Source: an uncultured Bdellovibrio sp.
Lineage (GTDB): Bacteria > Bdellovibrionota > Bdellovibrionia > Bdellovibrionales > Bdellovibrionaceae
Length of the DNA stretch: 18,224 nucleotides
Direction of reading: 5' to 3'
Assembly: GCF_946478835.1 (NCBI RefSeq)
Contig: NZ_CAMLDV010000068.1
Span: forward strand, 1 to 18,224
In this document: piece after piece, positions 1 through 7,374 of the stretch
Layout of the letters: every line of letters begins with the position of its first letter
Position numbering within the stretch: position 1 is the first letter of the stretch
Notes under the pieces: model-generated
Seen by the model: only the letters and a program-made list of their open reading frames with translations
Told to the model about the DNA's origin: nothing
Databases searched by the model: none
Translations under genes and position numbers: made by a program

Positions 1-340
1 TTCCCGTTGTGAAAGGCTTTTTTAGGCTCGCTGTCGTTTTATAGCGTTCGTATTTTACGTCCGCTGCTTGATTGGAGTTGGAAAGAAGACCCACGGTTTT
101 GTCGTATTCAAAGCCGGTTTCGACTAAAAGTTGCCAGTCGTAAGCCGACAAAGTTTTCACCGGCTCCAAACGGAACTGTTGGTACTTCAAATTCACTTCC
201 ATTGTTTTAGGTCCCTGTTTCAAAACAAGTTCCGCAACGGATTTTTGATTCAAAGTAATTTCTTTTGGAGCAGGGGCTTTTTGCGCCCAGGCTCCTTGCA
301 TTGCTGTCGTACTAAGAAGAGTCAGAAATAGTTTTACCAT
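1..340 (-). CDS. TolC-type outer membrane efflux protein, N-terminal part (runs off the left edge)
   Basis: About 113 residues are visible and the 3' end lies outside the window. The protein starts MVKLFLTLLSTTAMQGAWA, a signal peptide with likely cleavage after A19. The mature start has the helical pattern of outer membrane efflux proteins: a 'TLNQKSVAELVLKQGP' segment, comparable to the usual 'TLEEAVxLALxxNP' opening, then an amphipathic helix and 'DWQLLVETGFEYD', which resembles the first strand of a TolC monomer. The ATG at 340 lies inside the end of the upstream barrel gene (7-nt overlap, ATGGTAA), with AGGAAC about 10 nt upstream, so the two are almost certainly co-transcribed. It probably supplies the outer membrane channel for the divergent RND pump. 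The TolC family call rests on the N-terminus only and is moderate. Confidence 0.7.
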   Translation of the reverse strand, partial: MVKLFLTLLSTTAMQGAWAQKAPAPKEITLNQKSVAELVLKQGPKTMEVNLKYQQFRLEPVKTLSAYDWQLLVETGFEYDKTVGLLSNSNQAADVKYERYKTTASLKKPFTTG

Positions 341-1119
341 GTTACTTTTGTTCCTAATTCAAAGTTGTCTTTTTGCAGAGCGATCTCGCTGCTGTCGTTG
401 AGATTTCTTTGCGACCATTCAGTGAAAAGAGACCATTTGTTAGAGATCGCAAAATCAAGACCGTATCCCATAGCGTGGAAACCTGCTGACTTTGAGAATG
501 CCGCAAAATCGTCAGAACTTGTTTGTGTGTAGCTTAAAGTTCCATACTGTGGAGACAAAGTGAAAGACAACCAAGCAAGACGCTCCCAAGAAACGGCCAT
601 CATAGGACCTACGCTGAACATTGTTGTATTCAAACGAGCGTCGTCAATTTTGTAACCAGAGGCTAAAGTAGCCTCAACACTTTGAGAGGCAAATCCGGCT
701 TTACCGCGAACGCCGAATTTCCAAAGAACGGATTTTGTTTGGAATGGAACACTCATCACACCCAACTCAAGGCTTGGCATGACAGTGCTATCATGTTTGC
801 TTAAATCAAAAGTTCCTGAACCTTGCTTTGTCGCCGTTCCTTCAGCTTGAAACATTTGTCCAGAGAAAGCGGCAAAGTATTTCCAAGGGCGAGTCACGAC
901 TTCAGGGCGAGGATCTTTCAAAGTCAGCATTCCAGAAACTTGAGCATCTGAAGCCGCCGCTTTTTCTTGGCGTTCGTCGATTTTAGATTCAGCAAGAGCT
1001 TTTTCTTTTAAAGAAAGTTCTGGTGCGGGAGTAGCAGGTGCAGAAGATTTTTTTGCAACAGGAGCTGCTCCGCAAACCACGGTGAAAAGAGTAACGACAA
1101 GAAGGAGCGACAATTTCAT
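334..1119 (-). CDS. Small outer membrane beta-barrel protein, unknown function
   Basis: The product has 261 residues. An in-frame GTG at 1128 gives a slightly longer reading, but it lies within the Shine-Dalgarno GAGGTG that serves the ATG at 1119, so I chose the ATG. The signal peptide is MKLSLLLVVTLFTVVCGA; the Cys is preceded by V-V and does not form a proper lipobox. Residues about 22-60 are low-complexity and rich in Ala, Lys and Glu, probably a periplasmic linker. The rest alternates polar and hydrophobic residues with frequent aromatics and ends in TW, an aromatic C-terminus typical of BAM-inserted barrels of about 8 strands. No enzyme motif is visible. It heads an operon with the TolC-like gene, so a role at the same efflux outer membrane step is plausible but inferred. 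Confidence 0.75.
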   Translation of the reverse strand: MKLSLLLVVTLFTVVCGAAPVAKKSSAPATPAPELSLKEKALAESKIDERQEKAAASDAQVSGMLTLKDPRPEVVTRPWKYFAAFSGQMFQAEGTATKQGSGTFDLSKHDSTVMPSLELGVMSVPFQTKSVLWKFGVRGKAGFASQSVEATLASGYKIDDARLNTTMFSVGPMMAVSWERLAWLSFTLSPQYGTLSYTQTSSDDFAAFSKSAGFHAMGYGLDFAISNKWSLFTEWSQRNLNDSSEIALQKDNFELGTKVTW

Positions 1120-1157
1120 AATTCCCACCTCGAAGACTGTATTTAAATGCGGCGTCA

Positions 1158-1186
1158 GGAATAGTCCGATGAAAGGGGCCTGTCAA
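1158..1186 (-). promoter_or_regulatory. Sigma70-type promoter for the barrel-tolC operon
   Basis: Read on the minus strand, a perfect -35 TTGACA (1181-1186) is followed after exactly 17 bp by TATTCC (1158-1163), a weaker -10. Transcription would start near 1151, about 30 nt before the ATG at 1119. The perfect -35 and the spacing make this the best promoter in the window. Confidence 0.6.
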
Positions 1187-1193
1187 CCGAAGT

Positions 1194-1215
1194 TTAGCCT
1201 CCTAAGGGGGGCTAA
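1194..1215. promoter_or_regulatory. Hairpin or operator-like inverted repeat in the divergent efflux promoter region
   Basis: TTAGCCTCC (1194-1202) pairs with GGGGGCTAA (1207-1215) over a 4-nt loop: 9 bp with one G-U pair in plus-strand RNA. It lies immediately upstream of the -35 of the barrel-tolC promoter and about 40 bp upstream of the putative RND promoter. No T-run follows in either direction, so it is not a terminator. A regulator binding site is the simplest reading, by inference. Confidence 0.4.
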
Positions 1216-1251
1216 CAAACATAAGGATTTCAAGGCCTTGAGAGCGATGTG

Positions 1252-1278
1252 TTGAAAGAAAATCGTAATGACTATTTT
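1252..1278 (+). promoter_or_regulatory. Candidate promoter for the RND pump gene
   Basis: TTGAAA (1252-1257) is followed by TATTTT (1273-1278) with a 15-bp spacer, or by ATTTTA with 16 bp. The predicted start is near 1285, leaving a leader of about 35 nt with GAGGAG at 1309-1314 before the ATG. Spacing is slightly short, so this is only a candidate. Confidence 0.4.
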
Positions 1279-1320
1279 ACAGGGATTGCCTACAGTGGCG
1301 AGTCTTATGAGGAGTGTTAA

Positions 1321-4300
1321 ATGAAGCTCTCGGATATTTCGATTAAGAATCCCGTATTTGCGTGGATGTTGATGTTTGGATTGATGATTTTCGGTCTGAT
1401 CTCCTTCTCTCGTATGGGTGTGAGTCAGATGCCAGACGTCGACTTTCCCACAGTGAACGTCAGCGTGACTTTGCAGGGGGCCGCGCCTGAGGTGATGGAA
1501 ACGCAGGTTGTCGACCCGATTGAAAGTTCATTGATGTCGGTGGAGGGGATTCAATCCATCAAGTCGAGCAGTAAAACGGGCTCTGCAACGATCACTGTGG
1601 AGTTCGATCTTGATCGCAATATCGATGTGGCTTTGCAAGACGTGCAAGCCAAGGTGGCTGCAGCTCAACGTCTTTTGCCGGACGACGTGGATGCTCCAAC
1701 GCTTTCAAAAACAAATCCCGATGACCAACCGATCATTTGGTTGGCATTGACTTACGAAAAAGAAGATCCTGAATTCTTAATGCGTTATGCGCGCGATTAT
1801 TTGAAAGACCGTTTCACAACTGTGGAAGGTGTCGGTGACATCTTCCTTGGCGGTTACACGGATCCTGTGATGCGTGTGCGTGTTCGTCCGAAAGATTTGA
1901 TTCGCTATAACATTGCGGTGAGCGACGTGATGGATGCGATTGCCAGTGAACACTCCGAACTTCCTGGTGGTTATATCGAAACGGATAAAAAAACTTTCAA
2001 CGTCCGCACGATGGGTGAGGCAAAAACGGAAGAGGAATTCCGCTCTATCGTGATCAGCCGCCGTGCCGGTGCCACGGTCGCTGATCCAACGAATATGGTG
2101 AAGATCTCTCAAGTGGCCGATGCGAGCATGGGCCTTGATAAGATCTCTCGCATGTCGCGCTTTAACGGAAAGACAGCGTTGGGGTTAGGTATTCGTAAGC
2201 AGCGTGGAACTAATGCCGTGGCTGTTGCGAAAGCCGTGAAAGAAAAAATCAACGAAATTCAAACACAGCTTCCTGAAGGTATGAAAATCCAAGTGAACTT
2301 TGACAGTACAAAGTTCATCGAGCAATCCGTGCATGAGTTGAACAAACACTTGATGCTTGCGGTGATCTTGACATCTTTGGTGTGTTGGTTGTTTTTGGGA
2401 AGTTGGTCCGCGACGTTCAACGTTTTGCTGTCTATTCCGACCTCGTTGTTGGGCGCCTTCATTGGTCTTTATTTCCTGGGTTACACCCTGAATACATTCA
2501 CCTTGTTGGGTCTGACACTCGCGATTGGTATCGTCGTGGATGACGCCATCATGGTTCTAGAAAATATCTTCCGCTATAACGAAAACGGAAGAGGTCGTAT
2601 TGAGTCTGCGATCTTGGGAGCGCGCGAGATTTCGTTTGCTGCGATGGCCGCAACAGCCGCCGTTATTGCGATCTTCTTACCGGTCGCCTTCATGAAGGGG
2701 ATCATCGGTAAGTTCTTCATGCAATTCGGTGTGACGATCTCTATCGCGGTCTTTTTGTCATTGGTAGAGTCTTTAACGATCACACCCATGCGTTGTGCGG
2801 GTTTCGTCCATCACGGTGAAAGAACAACGAAGATTGGTCGTGCATTTGAAACTTTCATGGAGAACCTCAAAGTTTCTTACGACGTATGGTTACGTAAATC
2901 TTTAGAGCATCGTTGGAAAGTCGTTCTTGGTTCTATCGTTTTCGTGGCGGTGTCTTTTGTTTCAATTAAATTCTTGAACAAAGAGATGAGTCCCGCGCAG
3001 GACCAAAGTATTTTTATCGCGCGTTTGATGCTTCCGGTGGGAACATCTTTGCCGTACACCGATCAACAGACCAAGAAGGCTGAACAATGGTTGCTTTCTC
3101 GCCCTGAAGTTCAGCAAGTGTATGCGGCTATCGGTGGTTTCGGCGGCGGTGCTTCTGATGCCAATACGACGATGATGTTTGTGACTTTGAAAGATGTGAA
3201 AGACCGTGGCAAAGACCCAGAAAAGGGAAAGCCACTTTCGCAACAAGAGTTTATGCAAGTCGCTCGTAAAGAGCTTGCGAAAATTCAAGATGTGCGTCCG
3301 GTTTTGATGGACTTGTCACAGCAAGGTTTCTCTTGCGGTCGCGGTTATCCGATTGAATTTACAATCTTGGGTTCTGACTGGGATAAACTTGCGAAGTACA
3401 CGCAAGACATGATGAAAGAGATGGAAAAAAGCGGCCTGATGGTCGACGTCGATTCCAACTACCTTTTAGGTATGCCAGAAATCCAAGTGAAGCCGGATCG
3501 TGTGTCGGCGGCTCAACATGGCGTGAGCATTAAGTCTATCGGTTCAACAGTGAATGCGTTGATCGGTGGAGTGAAAGTCGGTGAATATCCAGAGGGTGGA
3601 CACCGTTACGATATCAAAGTGAAACTTGTCGATCAGGGAAATCCGATGGATGAGATTAAAACTTTGTTCGTCGGAAACAGTCGTGGAAATTTGATTCCGC
3701 TTCCTCGTGTGACGAAGGAAGAAATGGGTTCAAGTCTGCAATCGATCTCTCGTTCCAACCGTCAACGTGCGATCACGGTGACGGCGAACTTAAAGCCGGG
3801 CGTTTCACAGCAAACGGCGATGAACTATGTGGAAGCCACGGCGAAGAAAATGCTCGGCCCTGGTTACATGATCGATCAAGGCGGAAGCTCGAAGACGTTT
3901 AAAGAGTCATTCCAAAGTTTGATCTTTGCCTTGGTGCTAGGTCTTGTGATCGCGTACATGGTTTTGGCGAGTCAGTTCAATTCGTTTATTGATCCTGTGA
4001 CGATTTTGATGGCCTTGCCGTTTAGTTTCAGCGGTGCCTTCTTTGCGTTGCTGATCACGGGTCAATCATTGAATATGTTCTCAATGATCGGTTTGTTGCT
4101 TTTGATGGGTATCGTGAAAAAGAACTCGATCTTGTTGATTGAGTTTACAAACACCGTTCGTGATCGCGGAACTCGTGACGCGAAAGCCGCACTGATCGAG
4201 GCGTGTCCGATTCGTCTTCGTCCGATCTTGATGACTTCGATTGCCACGATCGCTGCCGCGATTCCTTCGGCGACAGCGACAGGAGCTGGTTCTGAAACAA

Positions 4301-4473
4301 TGCGCCCGATGGCGATTTGTTTGATCGGTGGTGTGGTTGTCTCCACAGCCTTGACATTGTTCGTAGTTCCTTGCGTTTATTCATTGATGGATAAATTCAA
4401 AAAACGCGATGAGGTTCGAGAGAAAACAAAACAAGCCTTTGCGGCTGTGGGCTCTGAAGCTCTTGACGCTTAA
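1321..4473 (+). CDS. RND-family efflux pump, hydrophobe/amphiphile (HAE1, AcrB-like) permease
   Basis: The product has 1050 residues, the usual size for AcrB-type inner membrane proton/drug antiporters. TM1 is about residues 10-32 and is followed by a long periplasmic porter domain ('GAAPEVMETQVVDPIE'). TM2 begins near 344. The TM4 proton-relay pair is D407-D408 in 'GIVVDDAIMVLENIF', the same numbering as in AcrB. The TM10 lysine is K934 (followed by N935), and R967 in 'LRPILMTS' corresponds to AcrB R971, so the proton pathway appears intact. A second periplasmic loop lies between TM7 and TM8. The start has a good GAGGAG site 6 nt upstream. No periplasmic adaptor (MFP) gene is in the window; it may lie beyond the left edge, after the tolC-like gene. 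The substrate cannot be told from sequence. Confidence 0.95.
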   Translation: MKLSDISIKNPVFAWMLMFGLMIFGLISFSRMGVSQMPDVDFPTVNVSVTLQGAAPEVMETQVVDPIESSLMSVEGIQSIKSSSKTGSATITVEFDLDRNIDVALQDVQAKVAAAQRLLPDDVDAPTLSKTNPDDQPIIWLALTYEKEDPEFLMRYARDYLKDRFTTVEGVGDIFLGGYTDPVMRVRVRPKDLIRYNIAVSDVMDAIASEHSELPGGYIETDKKTFNVRTMGEAKTEEEFRSIVISRRAGATVADPTNMVKISQVADASMGLDKISRMSRFNGKTALGLGIRKQRGTNAVAVAKAVKEKINEIQTQLPEGMKIQVNFDSTKFIEQSVHELNKHLMLAVILTSLVCWLFLGSWSATFNVLLSIPTSLLGAFIGLYFLGYTLNTFTLLGLTLAIGIVVDDAIMVLENIFRYNENGRGRIESAILGAREISFAAMAATAAVIAIFLPVAFMKGIIGKFFMQFGVTISIAVFLSLVESLTITPMRCAGFVHHGERTTKIGRAFETFMENLKVSYDVWLRKSLEHRWKVVLGSIVFVAVSFVSIKFLNKEMSPAQDQSIFIARLMLPVGTSLPYTDQQTKKAEQWLLSRPEVQQVYAAIGGFGGGASDANTTMMFVTLKDVKDRGKDPEKGKPLSQQEFMQVARKELAKIQDVRPVLMDLSQQGFSCGRGYPIEFTILGSDWDKLAKYTQDMMKEMEKSGLMVDVDSNYLLGMPEIQVKPDRVSAAQHGVSIKSIGSTVNALIGGVKVGEYPEGGHRYDIKVKLVDQGNPMDEIKTLFVGNSRGNLIPLPRVTKEEMGSSLQSISRSNRQRAITVTANLKPGVSQQTAMNYVEATAKKMLGPGYMIDQGGSSKTFKESFQSLIFALVLGLVIAYMVLASQFNSFIDPVTILMALPFSFSGAFFALLITGQSLNMFSMIGLLLLMGIVKKNSILLIEFTNTVRDRGTRDAKAALIEACPIRLRPILMTSIATIAAAIPSATATGAGSETMRPMAICLIGGVVVSTALTLFVVPCVYSLMDKFKKRDEVREKTKQAFAAVGSEALDA

Positions 4474-4477
4474 GACG

Positions 4478-4505
4478 AAAAAAGCTCCCTTAAGGGAGCT
4501 TTTTT
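4478..4505. terminator. Bidirectional intrinsic terminator
   Basis: A 28-bp perfect palindrome begins 4 nt after the RND stop codon: six A, GCTCCC, central TTAA, GGGAGC, six T. It gives a GC-rich stem and a T-run on both strands, so it can end both the RND transcript (+) and the converging PilZ-like transcript (-), whose stop is at 4516. Confidence 0.92.
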
Positions 4506-4515
4506 ATTTCTGATT

Positions 4516-4788
4516 CTAATCTAAAAACTGAATTCCGGCTTTCACCACATTGTCATCGACGGCTTTGACCCAGATGACTTTGGCGCGCATCGGAGAAAGG
4601 CGTCCGACCTTCACTTTGATAACTTGGTCTTTTTCGACGGTTTCCATGGTTTTGATAAGAAGGGCGCAGCCCGTATAAGATTCATTGAGAATCAAAGCGA
4701 CGGCCGTGGCCGCAAAGCCTGTTTCATCATGAAAATCTATGAGGGCATGATCCAACGGATCCGGTTGAAATCGTATCGATCTCGTCAT
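4516..4788 (-). CDS. Short PilZ-like domain protein
   Basis: The product has 90 residues and little more than one small beta-barrel domain. The second PilZ signature (D/N)xSxxG is present as NESYTG at residues 35-40, and the C-terminal 'GIQF' (85-88) matches the usual last strand of PilZ domains. The first signature, RxxxR, is not present in its exact form; R3 and R6 give only RxxR at the very N-terminus. Binding of cyclic di-GMP is therefore uncertain, and a structural or partner-binding role is possible. The ATG at 4788 is supported by AAGGAG about 6 nt upstream. A good -10 (TAAAAT, 4808-4813 on the minus strand) lies 20 nt before the start, without a clear -35. The gene stands alone and converges on the RND gene. 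Confidence 0.65.
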   Translation of the reverse strand: MTRSIRFQPDPLDHALIDFHDETGFAATAVALILNESYTGCALLIKTMETVEKDQVIKVKVGRLSPMRAKVIWVKAVDDNVVKAGIQFLD

Positions 4789-4843
4789 AGATGGCTCCTT
4801 AGAGTTTATTTTACCCCAAAAACCTGAAGGCGGCTTAACTTTT

Positions 4844-4856
4844 TAATGAATCATTA
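4844..4856. promoter_or_regulatory. 13-bp palindrome between the PilZ-like gene and rsmG
   Basis: TAATGA-A-TCATTA is a perfect inverted repeat with a 1-bp centre, followed two bases later by CCTAGG (4858-4863). It lies in the 101-bp divergent intergenic region, upstream of both genes. The form is that of a dimeric repressor or activator site; no regulator can be named. Confidence 0.35.
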
Positions 4857-4889
4857 GCCTAGGCCTAAAATTTCGATTATCTTCGATAT

Positions 4890-5501
4890 ATGTATTTTGA
4901 ACAAAGAACCCCCTTATTTTTGCAGTTGGGCTTTCGCGAAGAAGCCTTGCCTCAGCTAAAGGCCTACGTGGATCTTTTATGGACGGCCAACGAGGATCTC
5001 AACTTGGTCAGTCGCAAAATGACTTTTGAAGAGTTGATCGACAACCATGTGATTGATTGTTTATTAGCGCTTAAAAGATTTCCAAAAAATATCAAATCCG
5101 CAGCGGATTTTGGGGCGGGTGGGGGCCTTCCGGGAGTGATTTACGCGATTCAGTTTCCTGAAGTGAAATATCATCTTTATGAGAAGAGTCCCAAGAAACA
5201 GGAATTCTTAACTCGTTGTAAGACAATTGCTCCGAATTTAGAAATTCATGGGGAGATTCCCAAGGAACTCAAAGGCGTGGAGCTTGTCACGGCTCGCGGG
5301 TTTAAGCCGATCGATGTGATCTTGGAAGTCAGCCGCGATTACTACAAGAAAAACGGAAAGTATTTTTTGTTGAAAGCTCGCAGGGAAAAAATCGACGAAG
5401 AAATCACTTTGGCCCGAAAGAAGTTTAAAGATTTGAAAGTCGAGATTGAACCTTTGACTTCGCCGGTTTTGGAAGTTGAACGTCATTTGGTGTTGATCTA
5501 A
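4890..5501 (+). CDS. rsmG: 16S rRNA (guanine(527)-N7)-methyltransferase RsmG (GidB)
   Basis: The product has 203 residues, close to the usual length of about 207. RsmG methylates N7 of G527 in 16S rRNA with S-adenosylmethionine as donor. The N-terminal family segment is 'NLVSRKMTFEELIDNHVID' (38-56, normally NLTxxxxxxxxxxxHxxDSL). The SAM-binding loop GAGGGLPG is at 75-82, and the acidic residue E98 ends the second strand ('HLYEKSPKKQEFL'). 'VTARGF' (133-138) replaces the more common SRAF motif. No Shine-Dalgarno site precedes the ATG at 4890. A -10-like GATTAT (4875-4880) sits 9-10 nt upstream, suggesting a leaderless or nearly leaderless mRNA. It is not beside the usual gid/par genes here; a small secreted-protein gene follows 3 nt later. 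Confidence 0.92.
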   Translation: MYFEQRTPLFLQLGFREEALPQLKAYVDLLWTANEDLNLVSRKMTFEELIDNHVIDCLLALKRFPKNIKSAADFGAGGGLPGVIYAIQFPEVKYHLYEKSPKKQEFLTRCKTIAPNLEIHGEIPKELKGVELVTARGFKPIDVILEVSRDYYKKNGKYFLLKARREKIDEEITLARKKFKDLKVEIEPLTSPVLEVERHLVLI

Positions 5502-5504
5502 TAA

Positions 5505-5993
5505 ATGAAATCATTTTATCGCATGATTCCTTTTTTCTTTTTCTTAGTGACGTCTTTCACTGCATTTGCCGGTGAACCTATTCCTGCAGGCTGTACGGCA
5601 TCCAGAAATTTTTCTGCGTATGCTTACAAAGTATGGATCTCAAAAGAAACAAAGCAGACGGCAAGTGAAGAAGCGAGCCAGAGTGCGAACATTCCTGTGA
5701 ATAAAAAAATCGAATTGCAACTGCATGCTAAGCAAGGCGAATTCAAGGGATTCGTGAATTTCGAAATTCCTGAAGCGGGCTCTTATGTGATTGTAACCGA
5801 CGCTTATCCTCACATGGATATCACGGAGCTAACAACGAGTGAGAGTTTAAACCCTACCGACTTTGGAAAGATCCGTGATTGCGGAACCGTCAGCAAAGCC
5901 TTGCGTTTTGAGTTCGCAAAACCTGGCAAGTTTCTTCTGGGTTTTACCAGTGGCCAAGGCCCTATCTTAAATGTCTTAATTTGGAAGCTTTAA
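5505..5993 (+). CDS. Small secreted periplasmic protein, unknown function
   Basis: The product has 162 residues and I do not recognise a family. An N-terminal signal peptide with a Phe-rich core (residues 8-18) is likely cleaved after 'TAFA' at residue 22. The mature part is about 140 residues, predicted mostly beta, with two cysteines (C30 and C126) that could form one disulfide. The N-terminus after cleavage, 'GEPIPAG', resembles that of the nearby YceI protein ('GKTIPAG'), probably by chance. The ATG at 5505 lies 3 nt after the rsmG stop codon and has no clear Shine-Dalgarno site, so translation is probably coupled to rsmG. An in-frame ATG at 5523 is an alternative start but would shorten the signal peptide. 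The gene ends 3 nt from the convergent dioxygenase gene with no terminator between them. Confidence 0.7.
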   Translation: MKSFYRMIPFFFFLVTSFTAFAGEPIPAGCTASRNFSAYAYKVWISKETKQTASEEASQSANIPVNKKIELQLHAKQGEFKGFVNFEIPEAGSYVIVTDAYPHMDITELTTSESLNPTDFGKIRDCGTVSKALRFEFAKPGKFLLGFTSGQGPILNVLIWKL

Positions 5994-5996
5994 AGA

Positions 5997-6767
5997 TTAG
6001 CTCCACAAAACAGAGCGCATGGAAAGACTTCCCATCTCATATCCCTCGTAAGGGTAGGAGATTTTGTCTTGCTCTGTCGAAGCACCGTAACAGTAAAGCA
6101 GAGGAAGATAGTGTTCCGGTGTTGGAACTGAAAGGGCCGCAGCTTCGCCCAGTTTCTTTTCAAAACCCGTCAAAGTAGCCGTGTCTCGTTCTTCCAAAGA
6201 TTTTTTAATTGCAAGATCAAACTCTTGATTCCAAGGATAAACGGCTGTCGGCTCACGCCAATTTAACACACGCAAGTTGTGCACGATATTGCCGCTTCCT
6301 AAAATCAAAACACCTTTTTCGCGAAGGGGACGCAAAAGTTTTCCCATCTCTAAGTGCTGCTCTGGAGTTTTCGTCACATCAAGGCTTACCTGAAATACAG
6401 GAATGTCTGCATGCGGAAACATATGAACTAGGACAGACCAAGCGCCGTGATCCAATCCCCATTTTTCGTTCAAGGTTGAATTTGGCAAAAGTTTTTGTGT
6501 TTCGTGAGCGACACTGAGGGGGCCTCGCGCAGGATATTGCACATCAAAAAGAGCTTTTGGAAAACCATAAAAATCATGAATGGTCGCAGGAGCGGAGTTG
6601 TAAAGAACTTGAGTTCCCTGTGTCTCCCAGTGAGCGGAGACACAGAGAATCGCCTGTGGTTTTGGAAGTGTTTTTCCAAGAGTGTTCAGTCCCACCGTGA
6701 AGGGATTTGTGTCGAGAGCATTCATCGGTGAGCCATGACCCACAAAGAGCACAGGCATGAGAGACAT
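5997..6767 (-). CDS. LigB-type extradiol ring-cleavage dioxygenase (4,5-DOPA dioxygenase / YgiD family)
   Basis: The product has 256 residues, the usual length for this single-domain family (E. coli YgiD, plant DODA). Family motifs are present: 'FVGHGSPMNAL' with H11, 'VSAHWET' with H46, 'HDFYGFP' (64-70), 'GLDHGAW' with H107, and 'PTPEHYLPLLY' with H219. H11, H46 and H219 are the expected metal-site and active-site histidines. Family members open catechol rings using Fe(II), or sometimes Zn(II), and O2; E. coli YgiD cleaves L-DOPA. No signal peptide is visible, so it is cytoplasmic. The ATG at 6767 lies 4 nt after the yceI stop codon, with AAAGG about 10 nt upstream, so the two form an operon. 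An internal ATG at 6758 has no ribosome site. The true substrate is unknown; other aromatic diols or redox roles are possible. Confidence 0.88.
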   Translation of the reverse strand: MSLMPVLFVGHGSPMNALDTNPFTVGLNTLGKTLPKPQAILCVSAHWETQGTQVLYNSAPATIHDFYGFPKALFDVQYPARGPLSVAHETQKLLPNSTLNEKWGLDHGAWSVLVHMFPHADIPVFQVSLDVTKTPEQHLEMGKLLRPLREKGVLILGSGNIVHNLRVLNWREPTAVYPWNQEFDLAIKKSLEERDTATLTGFEKKLGEAAALSVPTPEHYLPLLYCYGASTEQDKISYPYEGYEMGSLSMRSVLWS

Positions 6768-6771
6768 AAAA

Positions 6772-7374
6772 TTAACCTTTCTTTTCGATCGGTTTGTTGG
6801 CTTCGATCTTGATGATCAAAGTCACTTCATCACCGACAACAGGACCCGCTTCAACAGCTTTGCTCCAAGTCAAACCGAAGTCTTTACGGTTGATTTTTCC
6901 AGTCGCAGAGAAAGCCACTTTGTGATTACCAAATGGGTCATTCACATCACCCAAGTATTTCACGTCAAGAGTCACTTCTTTAGTTTTACCCTTTAAAGTC
7001 AAATCGCCAACGAGTTTCAAGTTATCTGCTGTGCCAACGATCTTCTTTGTGACAAAAGTCATTTTTGGATTTTTTGCTACGTCAAAAAAGTCAGGGCTCT
7101 TCAAGTGATCGTCACGGTCTTTATTATCCGTATTGATCGTTGCAACATCGACATTTAAGTTCGCTTTAGATTTTTCCAACTTTGGATCAATCGTAATGCT
7201 GCCATCAAATTTATTAAAACGACCCTCAACGGTAGCAATCACCAAGTGAGGAATTTCAAAACCGATTTTTGAGTGAGCAGTGTCAATAGCATAAGTTCCC
7301 GCAGGAATTGTTTTGCCGGCAAATGCTGTTACGCTTGCAAGTGTCACCAAAGTGCTGAGGATTAATTTTTTCAT
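6772..7374 (-). CDS. YceI family periplasmic lipocalin-like protein
   Basis: The product has 200 residues. The signal peptide MKKLILSTLVTLASVTAFA is cleaved after A19. Residues about 25-192 match the YceI fold, an eight-stranded barrel that binds polyisoprenoid or other amphiphilic ligands: 'YAIDTAHSKIGFEIPHL' at the start, 'DDHLKSPDFFDVAKNPKMTF' in the middle, 'GDLTLKGKTKEVTLDV', then 'INRKDFGLTWS' and 'VGDEVTLIIKIEA' at the end. AAGGAGA lies 8 nt before the ATG. It is first in an operon with the LigB dioxygenase and divergent from a LysR regulator 112 bp away. In other bacteria YceI proteins respond to base, acid or osmotic stress or carry isoprenoid quinones; which applies here is unknown. 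Confidence 0.93.
   Translation of the reverse strand: MKKLILSTLVTLASVTAFAGKTIPAGTYAIDTAHSKIGFEIPHLVIATVEGRFNKFDGSITIDPKLEKSKANLNVDVATINTDNKDRDDHLKSPDFFDVAKNPKMTFVTKKIVGTADNLKLVGDLTLKGKTKEVTLDVKYLGDVNDPFGNHKVAFSATGKINRKDFGLTWSKAVEAGPVVGDEVTLIIKIEANKPIEKKG

Noticed and set aside
1060..1119. Possible lipobox in the barrel protein (TVVC)
   Set aside because: The residue before Cys is Val and the -3 position is Thr; a lipobox needs Gly/Ala/Ser before Cys. Treated as a signal peptidase I substrate.
2962..3288. 108-residue minus-strand open frame inside the RND gene
   Set aside because: Antisense shadow of a strongly conserved pump gene; no start signals or domain.
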